Positions 1 to 11,570 are shown, counted from the stretch's first letter. The stretch is 64,000 nt of DNA from Sarcophilus harrisii (GCF_902635505.1 NC_045431.1:7037001-7101000); one strand, 5' to 3'. Notes: a model not told the origin generated them from the letters alone. A program made the numbers and translations.

Positions 1-30
1 CATGGATTCTGTCAATAAAAAGTTACTATA

Positions 31-62
31 ATAAAAAAAAAAAAAGAAAAGAAAAGAAAATT
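31..62. repeat. A-rich simple repeat
   Basis: A run of A followed by AAAAG units. No element attached to it was recognised. Confidence 0.8.
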
Positions 63-754
63 TAAATTTTGCAAAGCCTTGTCAGTGACGGCTAAAATTA
101 CCACGGTTCTGACCTCTATTTCTTTTGGCCGAAGCCTCTGACCTATAGTTTATCTCATTGTTAACAACTCGGATGACTGTCAGGAAAGCAAGAAGAAATC
201 TCTGCACAATCCAATAAAGTTTTATGGGAAAAAAATTCCCTCTTAATGTTTTCTGGGAAATAATTCATTAATTCTCATTCCAGTGTATTTATGAGTTTTC
301 TTAGCCCGGAGATCAAAGCGGCACATGCATCCCAGTAGGCTTCTCCACAGCCTTTTTAAATAGTGCTCTGTTATCTTTCTCTCTTGGAAGATGAAAGCTG
401 ATGAATAAAACAAAGGGAATGTTGCTTTCGTGTTTAGTTCTTCTTCTAATATCATCTTGCAGGTTTTAAAAATAGCCTCAGGTCATCTGAACATGATCTG
501 CAAAATCATTAAAGATGGAAGAAGGAGCTGTGCAACCTGCTCTCTCCTTGGGCTCCCTGCTGCCCGTGTTTCAGTGGGGGAGCCAGGCTAGCTGGCACAG
601 CTGATCCCGGGAGCCCGTGTCCTTGGGATGCTTGGGGTGGAGGCTGCTCTGCCCCAACGTTGGGATTAGGGTAGAATAATGGAGAGCCCACCAAGGATGC
701 AGCCTGTCATTTATCATGGCCGCTCGGGTGCCACCTCGGACAGAGTCCAGCTGA
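63..754. other. Single-copy flank, nothing recognised
   Basis: No exon, RNA gene or repeat family was recognised. Short open frames here lack any family resemblance. Confidence 0.5.
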
Positions 755-925
755 CTCATCTCCCTGAGTTCAAATCAAAGACATTTACTAGCTGTGTAAC
801 CCTGGGCAAGGCACTTAACCACTTGCCTCAGTTTCTTTCTCTATAAAATGACCTTGAGAAAGGGAAAAAAAAACCCTCCAGTGTCTCTGCCAAGAAATGA
901 CTGAAAAGGACTGAACGACAAAAAT
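755..925 (+). mobile_element. Marsupial CORE-SINE
   Basis: The CORE motif (ctagctgtgtaaccctgggc, then cttgcctcagtttc) is followed by the marsupial 3' half with gccaagaaatgactg. The 5' part is degraded. Confidence 0.8.
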
Positions 926-1096
926 CTGCCATTTTTTGCCTCAGGCCCTGACAATTCACCCAGTTCCCTTTGGCCTCTTATCCTTCATCTCTGGGACTTT
1001 GGACTCTATGATCTCGATCTCGATCTCTGAGCCTATGGACAGAAATGCAATCATGACCTCTTGCTGCCATGTGACTGAATGAAAAGATGGATGGAT

Positions 1097-1215
1097 AGAA
1101 AAAATATTTATAAATCCCTGCACTATGTGCTAACTGCTAGAGACGCAGATGCCAAAAAGGAGAGTCCGTCTTTGAGGCTCTTGCGTTCTAATGGGGACAG
1201 AGGGAACCACATAGA
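1097..1215 (+). mobile_element. Ancient dispersed repeat, family not named
   Basis: Contains the recurrent pair cactatgtgcta and aggctcttgcgttctaatgg, an eroded form of the phrase 'tatgtgccaggcactgtgct ... aaggagcttacattctaatg' that recurs through mammalian genomes. The same family recurs at 8.6, 11.7, 31.5, 32.5, 56.4 and 61.3 kb. Confidence 0.5.
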
Positions 1216-1821
1216 TTGGGGAGGGGGGTGATCAAGAAAGAGACAGACAGTTTGGCAAGTCAGAACTAAGCTGTCCCAGTTGCTGTCGGTGTTCAGTGGC
1301 CTTCAGAAGAATGTGCCCTGCCTTGTCTTGTCTGTGCCTTCTGCAAAGCCCTCAGCTTTCGGCTCCGCTTACCCCTAGACCATGTCGGCTCCTCTTCTGA
1401 AATGGGAGAATATCACTCCGGATGATCTCCCGGGGCCCTTCCAGAACTGACATCCCGCATTTGCTTTTGCTCTGAAACACTCACCAAAAAAGCTCCGCGG
1501 CTGGCTGATGATTAGCATCTTCATTCTACTGTAAAAGAATTTCCTCACACGTATTAACCAGGAAGTACAGACTCATTGCAGAGGCCCGCGCTCTGTTCAT
1601 ACTCAGCTTCTGAAAGAGCGGCCCCATCCTCGCCCCTTTATTCCTTCTAAAGCTCCAAACCAGCACTTCTGTTTGCTCTGGAAATCGTCCATTCCTCCTC
1701 CCCCCTCCGGATTTTTGCTTTCTGACACATTTTTTAGGCAATAAAGGAGGAAATTGCAGCTGGCAAATAGTAGTTTTGAATTAATGTTCAGAATTGTTCA
1801 CTGAGTGCACATTAAGTACTC
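1216..1821. other. Single-copy flank, nothing recognised
   Basis: No coding or RNA feature and no named repeat was found. Confidence 0.5.
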
Positions 1822-1985
1822 ATTTGCCCCTCCAGAGCCATCAGGGCCTAATGGCCAGGGAGAGAGATCAGGTCGACTGGAGAAGGTCTCGGATTCAACT
1901 GGGGTGTTCTGAGGATCCCCAGGGGAGGAGGAAGCATTTGGAATGGTATTAAAGAATGCAGAGAAATATAAAAGTTGGAGGGGGG
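1822..1985 (-). repeat. Left arm of inverted duplication
   Basis: The reverse complement of this stretch matches 2862-3023 at roughly 94% by eye. The shared part contains an L2 fragment plus non-L2 flank, so the similarity reflects one duplication and not two separate L2 copies. Confidence 0.85.
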
Positions 1986-2146
1986 ACTCTCCTCCTGTTG
2001 GGCGGCCCTCGTGTAGTTAACCCCTGCTAATAGAAAGACTCTGCTTTGTTTCATGCTCCGCGTTATCCCCTCTGGAACACCACTAGGCCAGAAGCAATCT
2101 GTTTTTGATGGAGGTAGGGAAGGAATAAGAAAGGCTCAGATCAAAG

Positions 2147-2661
2147 AAATAAATGTGGATCTTCATTATATACTTCAACAACAATACTAGATGATGACCA
2201 GTTCTGATGGACCAGGCCATCCTCAGCAACGAGATCAACCAAATCATTTCCAATGGAGCAGTAATGAACTGAACCAGCTACGCCCAGAGAAAGAACTCTG
2301 GGAGATGACTAAAAACCATTACATTGAATTCCCAATCCCTATATTTATGCCCACCTGCATTTTGGATTTCCTTCACAAGCTAATTGTACAATATTTCAGA
2401 GTCTGATTCCTTTTATACAGCAAAATAATGTTTTGGTCATGTATACTTATTGTGTATCTAATTTATACTTTAATGTATTTAACATCTACTGGTCATCCTG
2501 CCATCTAGGGGAGGGGGTGGGGGGGGTAAGAGGTAAAAAACTGGAACAAGAGGTTTAGCAATTGTTAATGCTGTAAAGTTACCCATGCATATAACCTGTA
2601 AATAAAAGGCTATTAAATAAATAAAAATAAAATAAAATAAATAAATGTGGATCTTCATTAT
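2147..2661 (+). mobile_element. L1 3' end, 5'-truncated, with target-site duplication
   Basis: The element starts within the last codons of ORF2 (the TSTTILYDDQF region), then has an L1 3' UTR with a G-rich tract near 2508-2526, an AATAAA signal and an AAATA-rich tail. The flank aaataaatgtggatcttcat is repeated on both sides (2147 and 2639), as expected of target-primed reverse transcription. The copy sits in the spacer of the 1.8-3.0 kb inverted duplication. Confidence 0.9.
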
Positions 2662-2724
2662 TAATAATCGTAGGCAAGCGTTCTGCTGGGGAACCGTCCG
2701 GGCGGATTCAAATCTCTTCTTGGC

Positions 2725-2945
2725 CATCTAGGCCCTCCGGAATCTGGCCCTCTCCTGCCTCTCCATCACTTTGGGCGTCACCCTCTGACTTCCTGTCTTC
2801 CACATTGCTTTCTCTGCCTCCGTGCTCTTTGTTCTCGGCGCCTGGAATGTTCTTTTTCTCCCCCCTCCAACTTTTATATTTCTCTACATTCTTTAATACC
2901 ATTCCAAATGCTTCCTCCTCCCCTGGGGATCCTCAGAACACCCCA
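2725..2945 (+). mobile_element. L2 LINE 3' fragment
   Basis: It resembles the L2 3' region, with the phrases ggccctccggaatctggccc and gcctggaatgttctttttct in the right order. It overlaps the right arm of the inverted duplication. Confidence 0.6.
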
Positions 2946-3023
2946 GTCGAATCCAGGACCTTCTCCAGTCAACCTGATCTCTCTCTGGCCACTGGCCCCT
3001 GATGGCTCTGGAGAGGCAAATGA
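2862..3023 (+). repeat. Right arm of inverted duplication
   Basis: Inverted partner of 1822-1985, with an 876-bp spacer. About 500 bp of that spacer is a later L1 insertion. Confidence 0.85.
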
Positions 3024-3105
3024 GGCCGGTGACCTTGCACGGCCCTCCCTTGATTTATTCCAAGTCACTTGCATGTCACTGCATGCCCCCCAAACCATAA
3101 CACTC
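2965..3105 (+). repeat. Unclassified dispersed repeat
   Basis: Shares ggctctggagaggcaaatga, a 'ggtgacctt.cac.gcc' core and 'caagtcacttgcatgtcact' with 38240-38375, so it is a dispersed family. I cannot name it. Confidence 0.55.
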
Positions 3106-3109
3106 CTAT

Positions 3110-3270
3110 AAGGGAGATGATCATCTGAATTTTACAGATCAGGAAACTGAGGCAGACTGACATAAAGTAACCACCCAGAATCAAATTGCTAATAAAAAAG
3201 TCTGCGGCACAATTTGACCTGAGCTATTTATGACTCTAGGTCCTGCAGTCAATCCAATGCACCCTCAAAG
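3110..3270 (-). mobile_element. MIR-type CORE-SINE relic
   Basis: Shows ttttacagatcaggaaactg followed by aggcagactgac, the antisense CORE signature, then a decayed 3' part. Confidence 0.65.
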
Positions 3271-4249
3271 CTGCCTGTTTTATAATTTACTGAGGAACTT
3301 ATAAAATGTTCTTTTTCAGTGTCAAACTCCAATAGAAATGGATTCTTTCCATTTTTACATTAATTTAGAAAACCACAAATCAACATTATTTATATCATAT
3401 TTTGATTTATTTTGTTTAGTATTTCCTAACTCCATCTGATTTGGCGCTGCATGTGGGAGTTTTGTCTTCCCCTGGCAGCCCAGTGGTCAAGAGTCTGAAA
3501 GCTCCATTTTATGCTACCTCTATTTGTACCTTTAAAAAATAATGAAGTTTGATCTTGTCTTCCCTATATCTTTCAGGCAAGGTTGTGATGTTGATGATTC
3601 AATTTCCTGGGGAATATCACCTGGAAAAGCCCATTTCCCATACTGAATACTCTTCTCATGTTGCCGCAAACTCTCCTTTCTGAGTAAGACATTTCATTTC
3701 TACATTCATTTGTCCTGTTCTCCAGAACCTCCAGAATACTAGCGGCATTTTTTTTTTTTTTTTGTCCCTGCTCATGCTTCCTAGTGCGCAGAAGCTAGAA
3801 TTCTAGATAGGATCTCACTAGGGCAAAGCAGAATTGTTCCCTTACTATAGAGATTGGCTGAGATCATCAGAGATAATCAGAGATCATCTCTCTGGTTCTC
3901 TTTGCACAACTTAGGACTGTACATGTATTAGATCTGTCATTTTAAATTTTGGGTTGTCAGTGAATTGTTGAGTCATACTGAGCTTTCATTCTGCTAAGAT
4001 TCCCAGAACTTCTTCACAGGGACCATTGTCTAGCTGTGTCTCCCACATGCTATATTTATGCTGCTTATTTATTTATTTTGCTTAATGTAGACTTTTGTAT
4101 CTCTATATAAATATATATAATAAATATATCTATATTAGAGATATAATATAGAGAAGTAGATCTGCAATTTTGCTTCATCTCTGTGGGGATTTGGGGGTCT
4201 TGAGCCTAGAGGACATTGAAAGCAGAAGCACAAGTTCAGTTTGGTGATA
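3271..4249. other. AT-rich single-copy flank
   Basis: Nothing recognised except a T run at about 3749-3765 and an AT-rich stretch at 4070-4160. Confidence 0.5.
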
Positions 4250-4590
4250 AAATCTTTTTTTTTAAAATTAAAGCTTTTTATTTACAAAACATATGCATGG
4301 GTAACTTTCCCCTCCTCCCCTCCTCCCACTTCCCCAATGGCAGGTTCCCCAATACATGTTAAAATACATGTTAAACCCAATAAACTATGTATATATAGTT
4401 ATTTTGCTGCACAAGAAAAATCAGATCAAGAAGGAAAAAAAAACTGAGAAAGAAAACAAAATGCAAGCAAACAACAATAAAAAGGTGAAAATACTATGTT
4501 GTGTTCCACACTCAATTCCCACGGTCCTCTCTCTGGGTGTAGATGGCTCTCTTCATTATTGAACAATTGGAACTGGCTTGAATCATCTCT
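4250..4590 (-). mobile_element. L1 3' end (antisense)
   Basis: Begins with an oligo-T, then ctttttatttacaaaacata and tgcatgggtaac, the reverse complement of the L1 3' UTR seen elsewhere in this window. It ends near ctctgggtgtagatggctct. Confidence 0.85.
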
Positions 4591-4815
4591 GTATCTCTCT
4601 CTCTCTCTTCTGTCTCTCTCCCTCCTTCCCTCTCTCCTTCCCTCCATCCTTCCTCTCTTTCTCTCCTCTCTCTCTGTCTCTCTTTTTCTATTTGTTTCTC
4701 TTTGTCTCTCTCTGTCTCTGTCTCTGTCTCTCTGTCTCTTTCTTTGTCTATCTGTCTCTTACTGTCTATGTCTGTCTCTGTCTGTCTATTTCCTTCTCCC
4801 GTCTCTTTGTCTAAT
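4588..4815. repeat. CT-rich (TCTCTG)n simple repeat
   Basis: Imperfect TCTCTG / CCTTC units. They create spurious Ser/Leu-rich open frames. Confidence 0.95.
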
Positions 4816-6279
4816 TATTTGCAGAGTCCATGTCTGCCTGCATTTTGCAAACAGGTGATCCCTTCTCTTTTTCTCTTCCCAGCTTCACCTGTAGGGAGGA
4901 GCTTGGAGAAGACCATAAAGAGAAACACTTTCTTTATGGGGTCACCATATTCTGAAATAGAGCCGCACAGGTGGGAGGTGGTTGTGGAGAGGTGAGTCCT
5001 GAGCAGCCCTTCATATTTCCGGCTTGGAATTCTGCTCCTGCCCCCTCCCTCCCCTTCATCCAGTGCTTAAAAGGTTTATGGTATTTTTTTAACCTTTACT
5101 GGAAGGAAGATTATCTTCATTGGGAGAGAAAAAGAAGCAAAATGAGCTCAGTTGCTGTTCTTCCTGTCCGTCACTCACTGCCCTCTTTCCCACAACCCTC
5201 TTTATTCCATCTGCCCTTCCCCTGCCTCCCAATATGACTCCCAGGGCCCTTCCTTCACCTTTATCACTGCTTCGTTTCGTCCTGAGATATTGTGCCTCTG
5301 ACATTATTCTCTCAAGATTATTCTGCTCCCTTGGCCTCTTCCTGAATCATCTGCTCCCAAATCAATTCTTGTATTTGTTCTTTGCGAATTCACAGCTAGT
5401 GATGAGCCTCCATCACAGCTCCATTAGTCTCTTAGCTGCCGCTGTTTGCTCCCTCGGTGGATCTGTGCAATGACCTCCTCACATTTTGTCCCTGAGAGTA
5501 TTCTTTGACTTCCTCTCCCAAAATCGCTTGCTCTTACACTTGACCCTCAGGGTATCCTGAGAGGATCAGCTGTGTCCTTCCTTTGCTCCCAGTGATTCAA
5601 GAACCCAACTGATTAGGTCCCCCCATTATTAGGGACCAACGACTAGTACCCTCAATTCCACTTAACATCTACAAGCTTTTACAAATTGGTATGTATTTCA
5701 AAGATACAGTAAGAACAGAAGGATGACATTTACCGCTACATCTCCAGGGCAATACACACCCTGTACAACCCTGGGTTCTGCTTCCTGGGAGAGGAAGTTC
5801 AAACCTTAACTAAATTCCTACATTGCATCAGTCCCATCAAGTTCATACTCAAAGGCAGTTTCCCAGCTGGCGGAGTCCTTGTCTCAGCTAAAGCTGGGAT
5901 AGAGTGCTGAAATCACCCTTTCCCTCCCAGGGCCATCAATACCGTGCTAACAATATAACTTGGGGTGCTGTCATGCTCAGCTGGTATAGAGTACTCACTG
6001 ACTCACAGGTTCTGGTCTGTCCTCTGGATGCCGTGAGCAAAGGCGTCCCAACATCATGGTGGCCAAGAGGCTAAAGGGCTTCAAGAAAGTCTCCGAACCA
6101 AGCAAACTTCTCTTTGCCAAATGAAACCACGTACAAAATGTCCAGGCAAGCTGCTCTACAGTGCACCCAAATTCCTGCCTTTCTACCTCCCATCTCTCCA
6201 GGAAGTAAGAAGTGAACCTCTCAGAGCCTCAGTATGCAATGGGGCCACTAGGTAGACTCTATTCACGCCCTAACCATTC
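4816..6279. other. Single-copy upstream flank, nothing recognised
   Basis: About 1.5 kb without a family I can name. Open frames around 4970-5470 show no domain signal and no splice context. Confidence 0.5.
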
Positions 6280-6430
6280 ACAAGCCTTGTGCCCTTGTTT
6301 CCATCTGTAAAATAGAGATAATAATAACACTTTCTCCCAGGGTTGTTATGAATAAGAATGAGATAACATTGGTTAAGTACTTTGCCAGTCTTACAGTTTT
6401 CTATAAATGCTAGTTTATTATTTTTATTAT
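6280..6430 (+). mobile_element. MIR SINE
   Basis: Has ccatctgtaaaatagagata, then ataataacac..cccagggttgttatgaat and a 3' end with ctataaatgctagtttatta: a classic MIR order. Confidence 0.85.
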
Positions 6431-6555
6431 TTCATAATAAGGGCTTAAATGGAGGTGGAACTCTAGAGTTGTTTAGTAAAAATATAGCCATCCACAGAAA
6501 TGAAACTGTCCTCATTTTCTCTTCTCTTTTAACTTCAACTCACATTGCAATAACT

Positions 6556-6650
6556 AAAATAGTTATTTTATGTCTACATATATCTATGTTTATATATGCA
6601 CACAGAGAAATATATTTGAATACATAAATGCTGGTAGCTAGGTGAGCCTG
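6556..6650 (+). repeat. 95-bp direct repeat, copy 1
   Basis: Matches 9200-9294 at about 93 of 95 positions. The last 20 bp are the head of a CORE-SINE (ggtagctaggtgagcctg). Confidence 0.9.
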
Positions 6651-7214
6651 AAGTACACTCTCCAACTGAATCAAGGGGGAAAGCTCATGAGTTGTTCCAA
6701 GGTGCGTGGGTAGTCCAAATAACGCCAGCAAATGACCTTAAATGTTCAAGGGAGCACCCCTCTACAATTTCTGACAAGTCAGTAGGGCAAGCAGGCTCAT
6801 TGTTTCTTGACCAAGTTACGGAAACTTGGCTGCATCTTTTGGTTCTGAGCTGGCATTTCTCTCTGAGCCCACGTCTTCATTGCTTGTGGCCAATGAGGCT
6901 GGATCTCGTGAGGCTAGCAGGCTATCTGCCCTGCCCAAGACTACAAGGGTAGTGTGGTAAGATCTCAAAGCAACAACTCCTTCCTCCATGTTTTTCCTGC
7001 CCTACCCTGTATGTCTCCATGTACCTGTTTAGAGCTTATAATCTATTTTCTTCCCTCACCCTGATGGATTTTGGTGATAGAATCTGCTGATAAGCTGACT
7101 AGTAAATTTCTTAATTTGATTTTTGGATCCCATTATTTTCTATCATCGATTTATTGCTTCTGTTATTGCTCCTCAACTATCTCCCATGAGGCAACCTCTT
7201 CTGAAAAAGAGGCG
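6651..7214. other. Single-copy flank, nothing recognised
   Basis: No repeat or coding signal I can support. Confidence 0.5.
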
Positions 7215-7400
7215 GCTGGTGCAGTAGAAGTAATATATCTGGAGCCAGGGGACTTGGATTGAAATTCTGCTTTTCTGCTTACTAGATATTGTGCAAAAAC
7301 CCTGACCTCTCTGGTCCTCAGCTTCCTCATAGTAAAATGAAGGGTTTGGACAAGCTGTTTTCTGAAGTCCTCTATGACCCTATGAACTCAACAGACTCTT
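7215..7400 (+). mobile_element. MIR-type CORE-SINE
   Basis: Head ggctggtgcagtagaagtaa, then ggagccaggggacttggatt and a decayed CORE. Confidence 0.7.
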
Positions 7401-7425
7401 GACCTAATTTCCCTGAACATTTATA

Positions 7426-7498
7426 CTACACACACACACACAACTAAAATTCTCTATATTTATATGGTTATATATACTATTTATAGTGTGTGCATTTG

Positions 7499-7531
<33 letters not shown>

Positions 7532-7560
7532 CTCTCTAAATACACATACATATGTGTGTA
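7426..7560. repeat. CA / TA / TG microsatellites
   Basis: (CA)n at about 7427-7442 and (TA)n running into (TG)n at about 7499-7530, then looser alternating sequence. Confidence 0.9.
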
Positions 7561-7724
7561 TATATGCTTATATGTATGAATTCCTTTCTTCATACATCCG
7601 TGAACTAAGTACCAGATACTCTTTTCAGAGACAGAAAGAACTGGCTCCCATCATTCTCATTTTGCGCTATTTTTACGTCTTGACTCAGTGTTCTTTTTTC
7701 CCTTCTGCTCAATTTAAACTCTAA

Positions 7725-7985
7725 CATTTAGGAAAGGCCTTTCTTGATCTCCTCAGCTGCCAGAGCCTTTGAACAAAATTATCTTGTATTTTGTGTTTTT
7801 TCCCTAAGGCAATTGGGGTTAAGTGACTTGCCCAGGGTCACCTAGCTAGGAAGTGTTAAGTGTCTGAGACCAGATTTGAACTCGGGTCCTCCTCACTTCA
7901 GGGATGGTGCTCTATCTACTGTGCCACCTAGCTGCCCCCGATTTTGTATTTTCTTATGTATGTAGTAAGTAAATAATATAAACAG
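7725..7985 (+). mobile_element. L2 3' fragment, interrupted by a SINE
   Basis: Has ggaaaggcctttcttgatct and ttatcttgtatttt, with tattttcttatgtatgtagt resuming after the SINE at 7784-7952. Typical of the L2 3' end. Confidence 0.55.
7784..7952 (-). mobile_element. Marsupial CORE-SINE with target-site duplication
   Basis: Reads antisense: gcaattggggttaagtgact, then tgtctgagaccagatttgaa, ending gtgccacctagctgccccc. The 9-bp flank ttgtatttt occurs on both sides. Confidence 0.9.
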
Positions 7986-8579
7986 TTAATATTTTAAACT
8001 TCTTTTTAAACTGAACGTAAGACTTAAAAAAGAGAACATTTTTATAAAAAAGGGGAAACATCAAGAGGATTTTGTGTATGAGACCCATAAATGCCTTTTA
8101 TTTTTTGATATTTTTATTTTGTATTCTAAACTTTAATATTAATTAAAAGGATACAATAGAACACCCAAAGAAGATTGTGTATGAAACCATGAATTTTATA
8201 ACTTTTGCTTCTTAAATATGACTAAGTATGTATAGATCTGTACATATCTATTTATAAAATTCCACATGCTACTTTCCAACCTGCCTTCTTCTCTGGGTTT
8301 CCTTCTGAACTTCCTTTTGTTCTCTCCTATTCATTAAAAATAATTTCATATGTTTTACATGAGTGCACACGTAGAATCAAAATCACAGTGCTTGCCTTCC
8401 CAAGGAAGGGAGAGGGAGGAAGTGAGGGAGGGAGTTTGGAACTTTTTACCTGTAATTGAGAAAAAATTCAAAACAGAACAATCTTTTAAAAATGTGTCCG
8501 TGGGGCCTCTTTTCTTTGCCATGGCTCTTAGTAACCCCTTCTTTTCTTTCTAGCACCCCCTTAAAAATCAAAATGTCTT
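7986..8579. other. AT-rich single-copy flank
   Basis: Nothing recognised. Confidence 0.5.
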
Positions 8580-8700
8580 GGTTGCTAACTCTGTGTCATA
8601 TACTGTACTAACTGGGGGATACAGATACAAGTAAAAAAAAAAAAAGATTCCTTGATTTCAAGGACCTTACATTTTAAAAAGCATGAAAGGGGAAGAGAAA
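8580..8700 (+). mobile_element. Ancient dispersed repeat, family not named
   Basis: Same phrase order as at 1097: ctgtgtcatatactgtacta, ggggatacagata, then ttcaaggaccttacatttta. Confidence 0.5.
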
Positions 8701-8939
8701 GATGAAAGGGGGATGGTTTGGAAGGCCCAGGTTGGCCTCTGCTCCCCACCCCCCAAATGGAAATCCCCACTGGAGAAGTACAAGGGTATCGGGGTCAGCA
8801 GCTACACATACAGGAAATGGTTCTAGAGAAGCAGATCCTGCAGCTGAGAGAGACTCTAAAAGGAGACAGCATTTTTCTTTCCTTTTGTATTTTCATGTTC
8901 TCTAAACTGTTCCCTCTACCCATCATGCCATATTTCTCT
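8701..8939. other. Single-copy sequence
   Basis: Short stretch with no recognised content. Confidence 0.4.
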
Positions 8940-9085
8940 CAAATATTATTACTCCTATTTGTAGAGGAAGAAATTAAGACTCCGACACTTGCCCCTGGGT
9001 CATACAGCTGTTAAATTGGATTTGAATTCGAATTCTTCAACTCTATGAGCAGAGGCCTTTCCAGTAGATCGCATCGTCCCTTCAG
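8940..9085 (-). mobile_element. MIR-type SINE relic
   Basis: Antisense order ttgtagaggaagaaattaag, ccctgggtcatacagctgtt, ggatttgaattcgaattctt. Confidence 0.65.
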
Positions 9086-9199
9086 AAATAAAATATACAG
9101 CTTAGAGGGAAAGTCCTAGGATAGAGTGGACTCCCTTCCAGAACAATATTGTTAAAGGCAAAAAAAAAATGGAATTACAAAGAAAACCAATTATATTGA

Positions 9200-9294
9200 A
9201 AAATAGTTATTTTATGTCTACATACATCTATGTTTATATATGCACACATAGAAATATATTTGAATACATAAATGCTGGTAGCTAGGTGAGCCTG
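9200..9294 (+). repeat. 95-bp direct repeat, copy 2
   Basis: Near-identical to 6556-6650. Here it runs straight into a full SINE, whereas copy 1 stops after the SINE head. Confidence 0.9.
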
Positions 9295-9515
9295 GAGCCA
9301 GAAAGGCTCATCTTCCTGAGTTTAAATATGCCCTCAGACACTTACTAGCTGCGTGATTCTGGACAAATCATTTCCACCTGTTTGCCTCAGTTTCCTCACT
9401 TGTAAAATGAGCTGGAGAAGGAAATGGCCAATCACTTCAGTAACTTTGCCAAGAAAACTCCATGTAGGGTCACAGAGTGTGGTATACAACAGAAAAATGA
9501 CTAAATACTACATAC
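9276..9515 (+). mobile_element. Marsupial CORE-SINE, near full length
   Basis: Head ggtagctaggtgagcctgga, internal cagacacttactagctgcgt, tail aaatgagctggagaaggaaa and gccaagaaaactcc. Confidence 0.9.
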
Positions 9516-9550
9516 ACACACACACAAGTATATACACACATTTGTGTGTG

Positions 9551-9604
<54 letters not shown>

Positions 9605-9735
9605 TTTTCAGCATCCTTTAATAGCCCAGGGGTTCTTAACCTGGATTCCATGAACTAGTATTTGTGTGTGTGTGTGTTTCCAAAACATACACACTTATGG
9701 GCATACATACATACACACACAAATATAAACACAAG
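9510..9735. repeat. Compound CA / TA / TG microsatellite
   Basis: (CA)n near 9513-9527, a pure (TA)n of about 40 bp at 9556-9596, then an oligo-T. A second (TG)n and CA stretch lies at 9663-9720. Between them (about 9632-9660) is a short end fragment of a hAT-like repeat with caggggttcttaacct. Confidence 0.85.
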
Positions 9736-10027
9736 TTCCTGCACCCTACGTTCAGCCAGGTCTAATTATCCTTTTCTTTGTCTTGAAGGACATGATAAAA
9801 AGAAGGTATTTCAAAAGCTGGAAGGAACAGAACCTGAGGAAATGATAGAAAGGTTTCCTCGTTGCTGACTCAGTTCTGTAGCTAAAGTTCAAACATCTGA
9901 GAAGCCACATCTGCCCACGAGTGCGTGTGAGATACTCCCCGACACGGCCAGCAGCCATTTACTTTTCAATTCCCAATACTGAATGAGCCACCTGTACATC
10001 ATGAGCCTGCTTCCCGTGGCCCCTTCT

Positions 10028-10300
10028 TGTTGTTGTTCAGTCTTTTTTATTTTTTTTTTCAGTCGTATCTGACTGACTCTCTGTGACCTCATTGTGGGTT
10101 TTCTTGGAAGAGATCCTGGAGGGGTTGGCCATGGTCTTCTCCGGGTCATTTTACAGATGAGTAAACTGAGGCAAACAGGCTGAAGGAACGTGCCACACAT
10201 CCAGTCACATCCAGTAAATGTCTGAGATTCGGATTTGAACTTGAAAAGGTAAATCTTCCTGATTCCAAGTCCAGTGTTCTATTCACTGCATCCCAGCAGA
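10028..10300 (-). mobile_element. Marsupial CORE-SINE
   Basis: Antisense order: cagtcgtatctgactgactc, ttttacagatgagtaaactg, ggatttgaacttg, then cagtgttctattcactgcat. Confidence 0.8.
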
Positions 10301-10779
10301 AGTTAAGTTTCTAAAATATGGAGCAGAGCCTTCTCTTCTTCCATCAAACTGATTAAGATGATGAATACAGACAAGCTATTTGTGTTTCTGGGGGTTGAGG
10401 GGAGAGAAGGGTCGATGTCTGGAATCAGAGTTGGAGACTTTCCAGCTTTCACATAGCACAGAACAACCGCTGGAGCTCACTGGTAGCTGTGGAGAAAACT
10501 TTTCAGAGAAAGACACAATTAACTTTTTGTCCCCCAGAGAACCTGACAGAGCCTTCAAACATGGCTGGTGTTTAATAGTCAAGTCAACAAACCCTTGCGG
10601 TGTGCCAGGCTCTGCACTAAAAAAAGAGGATGTTAGCTCCTGGTTAGCAGGGCTGCCAGATGCTGCCTTGGCAGCAGGACTGCCCCCTTTATTCAGTATT
10701 CCGTAGCTGGAGTGGACAGCGCGCGTCTTTTGTGTTAGGAAGAAGCCTCTACCATCAAGTTATAGAAATGATTGATCAC
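10301..10779. other. Single-copy flank, nothing recognised
   Basis: An open frame spans 10380-10706 on the + strand (108 codons) but has no recognisable domain or splice setting. Confidence 0.4.
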
Positions 10780-10930
10780 ATCACCGTGGTGAAAGCCTTT
10801 AGTGTTTGCCAAGTGCTTTTCCCCAGTTCCTGACGTAGATGGTACATTTATTCGCGTTTTACCAGTGTGAGACTCGGTGACAAGATGACCTGCTCACACA
10901 GCTAATAGGAAGCGATAGGATTCTAAGGTG
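10780..10930 (-). mobile_element. Possible MIR relic
   Basis: Weak antisense MIR order (gccaagtgctttt, then gctcacacagctaatagg). Identity is low. Confidence 0.4.
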
Positions 10931-11254
10931 GTTCTATGTCCATCTTTGTCCTTTATCTGTTTCCTCCCAAACTCCCGAACATGACATACTGAGCCCCCCT
11001 ACTTTTTGCCTTTTCTTGTGCTGTTTACTGGGTCATAGAGGATATGGAGGGGGGGTCAACTGAGAGAAGATGGGAAGCTTGGAAGAAAAGGGCATGGAAG
11101 GCTCCGATTTGCTGTTGGATCAAACAAGAAGCCTGTGGAATTTCTTGAACAGTGTGGGTATAGATGTGGCCAGACCTGTGCTGGACGAAGATCATTTTGA
11201 TAAACTTTGCTCTAGAGAGATCTGAGGCTCAGAGGTGATTTTTCTACCCGCATT

Positions 11255-11570
11255 TAGACAAATTTCCTTGATCTTTGAACCAAATTTCTACCCCCCTTCA
11301 GGGCCAAATATTTCCCAAAAAGTCCTTCTTAATTCCCTAACGGGTTTAAAGTCCCTCCCTCCCTATCATCTCACATTGCTTTGTATATAGTCTGTATTTC
11401 TTTGGTTCACCTATGTTCATCAAGAGTGACACGTAATTTCTCTGAGAGCAGGAGGAATTGGTTTTTTGTTTTTTGTTTTTTGTATTTCTATCTCCATCAA
11501 CTAGGGATTAGGGACAGAACCTGTGATTTTACAGATACAGGAAATTCCTCAGGAAAGAAATACCCTCTGT
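11255..11570 (+). mobile_element. L2 3' fragment
   Basis: Pattern of aagtccttcttaattcccta, ttgctttgtatatagtctgt and a 'ctctgagagcaggaggaatt' phrase as in the L2 3' end. Confidence 0.5.

Noticed and set aside
4496-4995. Open frames of 78-120 codons rich in Ser and Leu
   Set aside because: They translate a CT-rich simple repeat and an L1 3' end.
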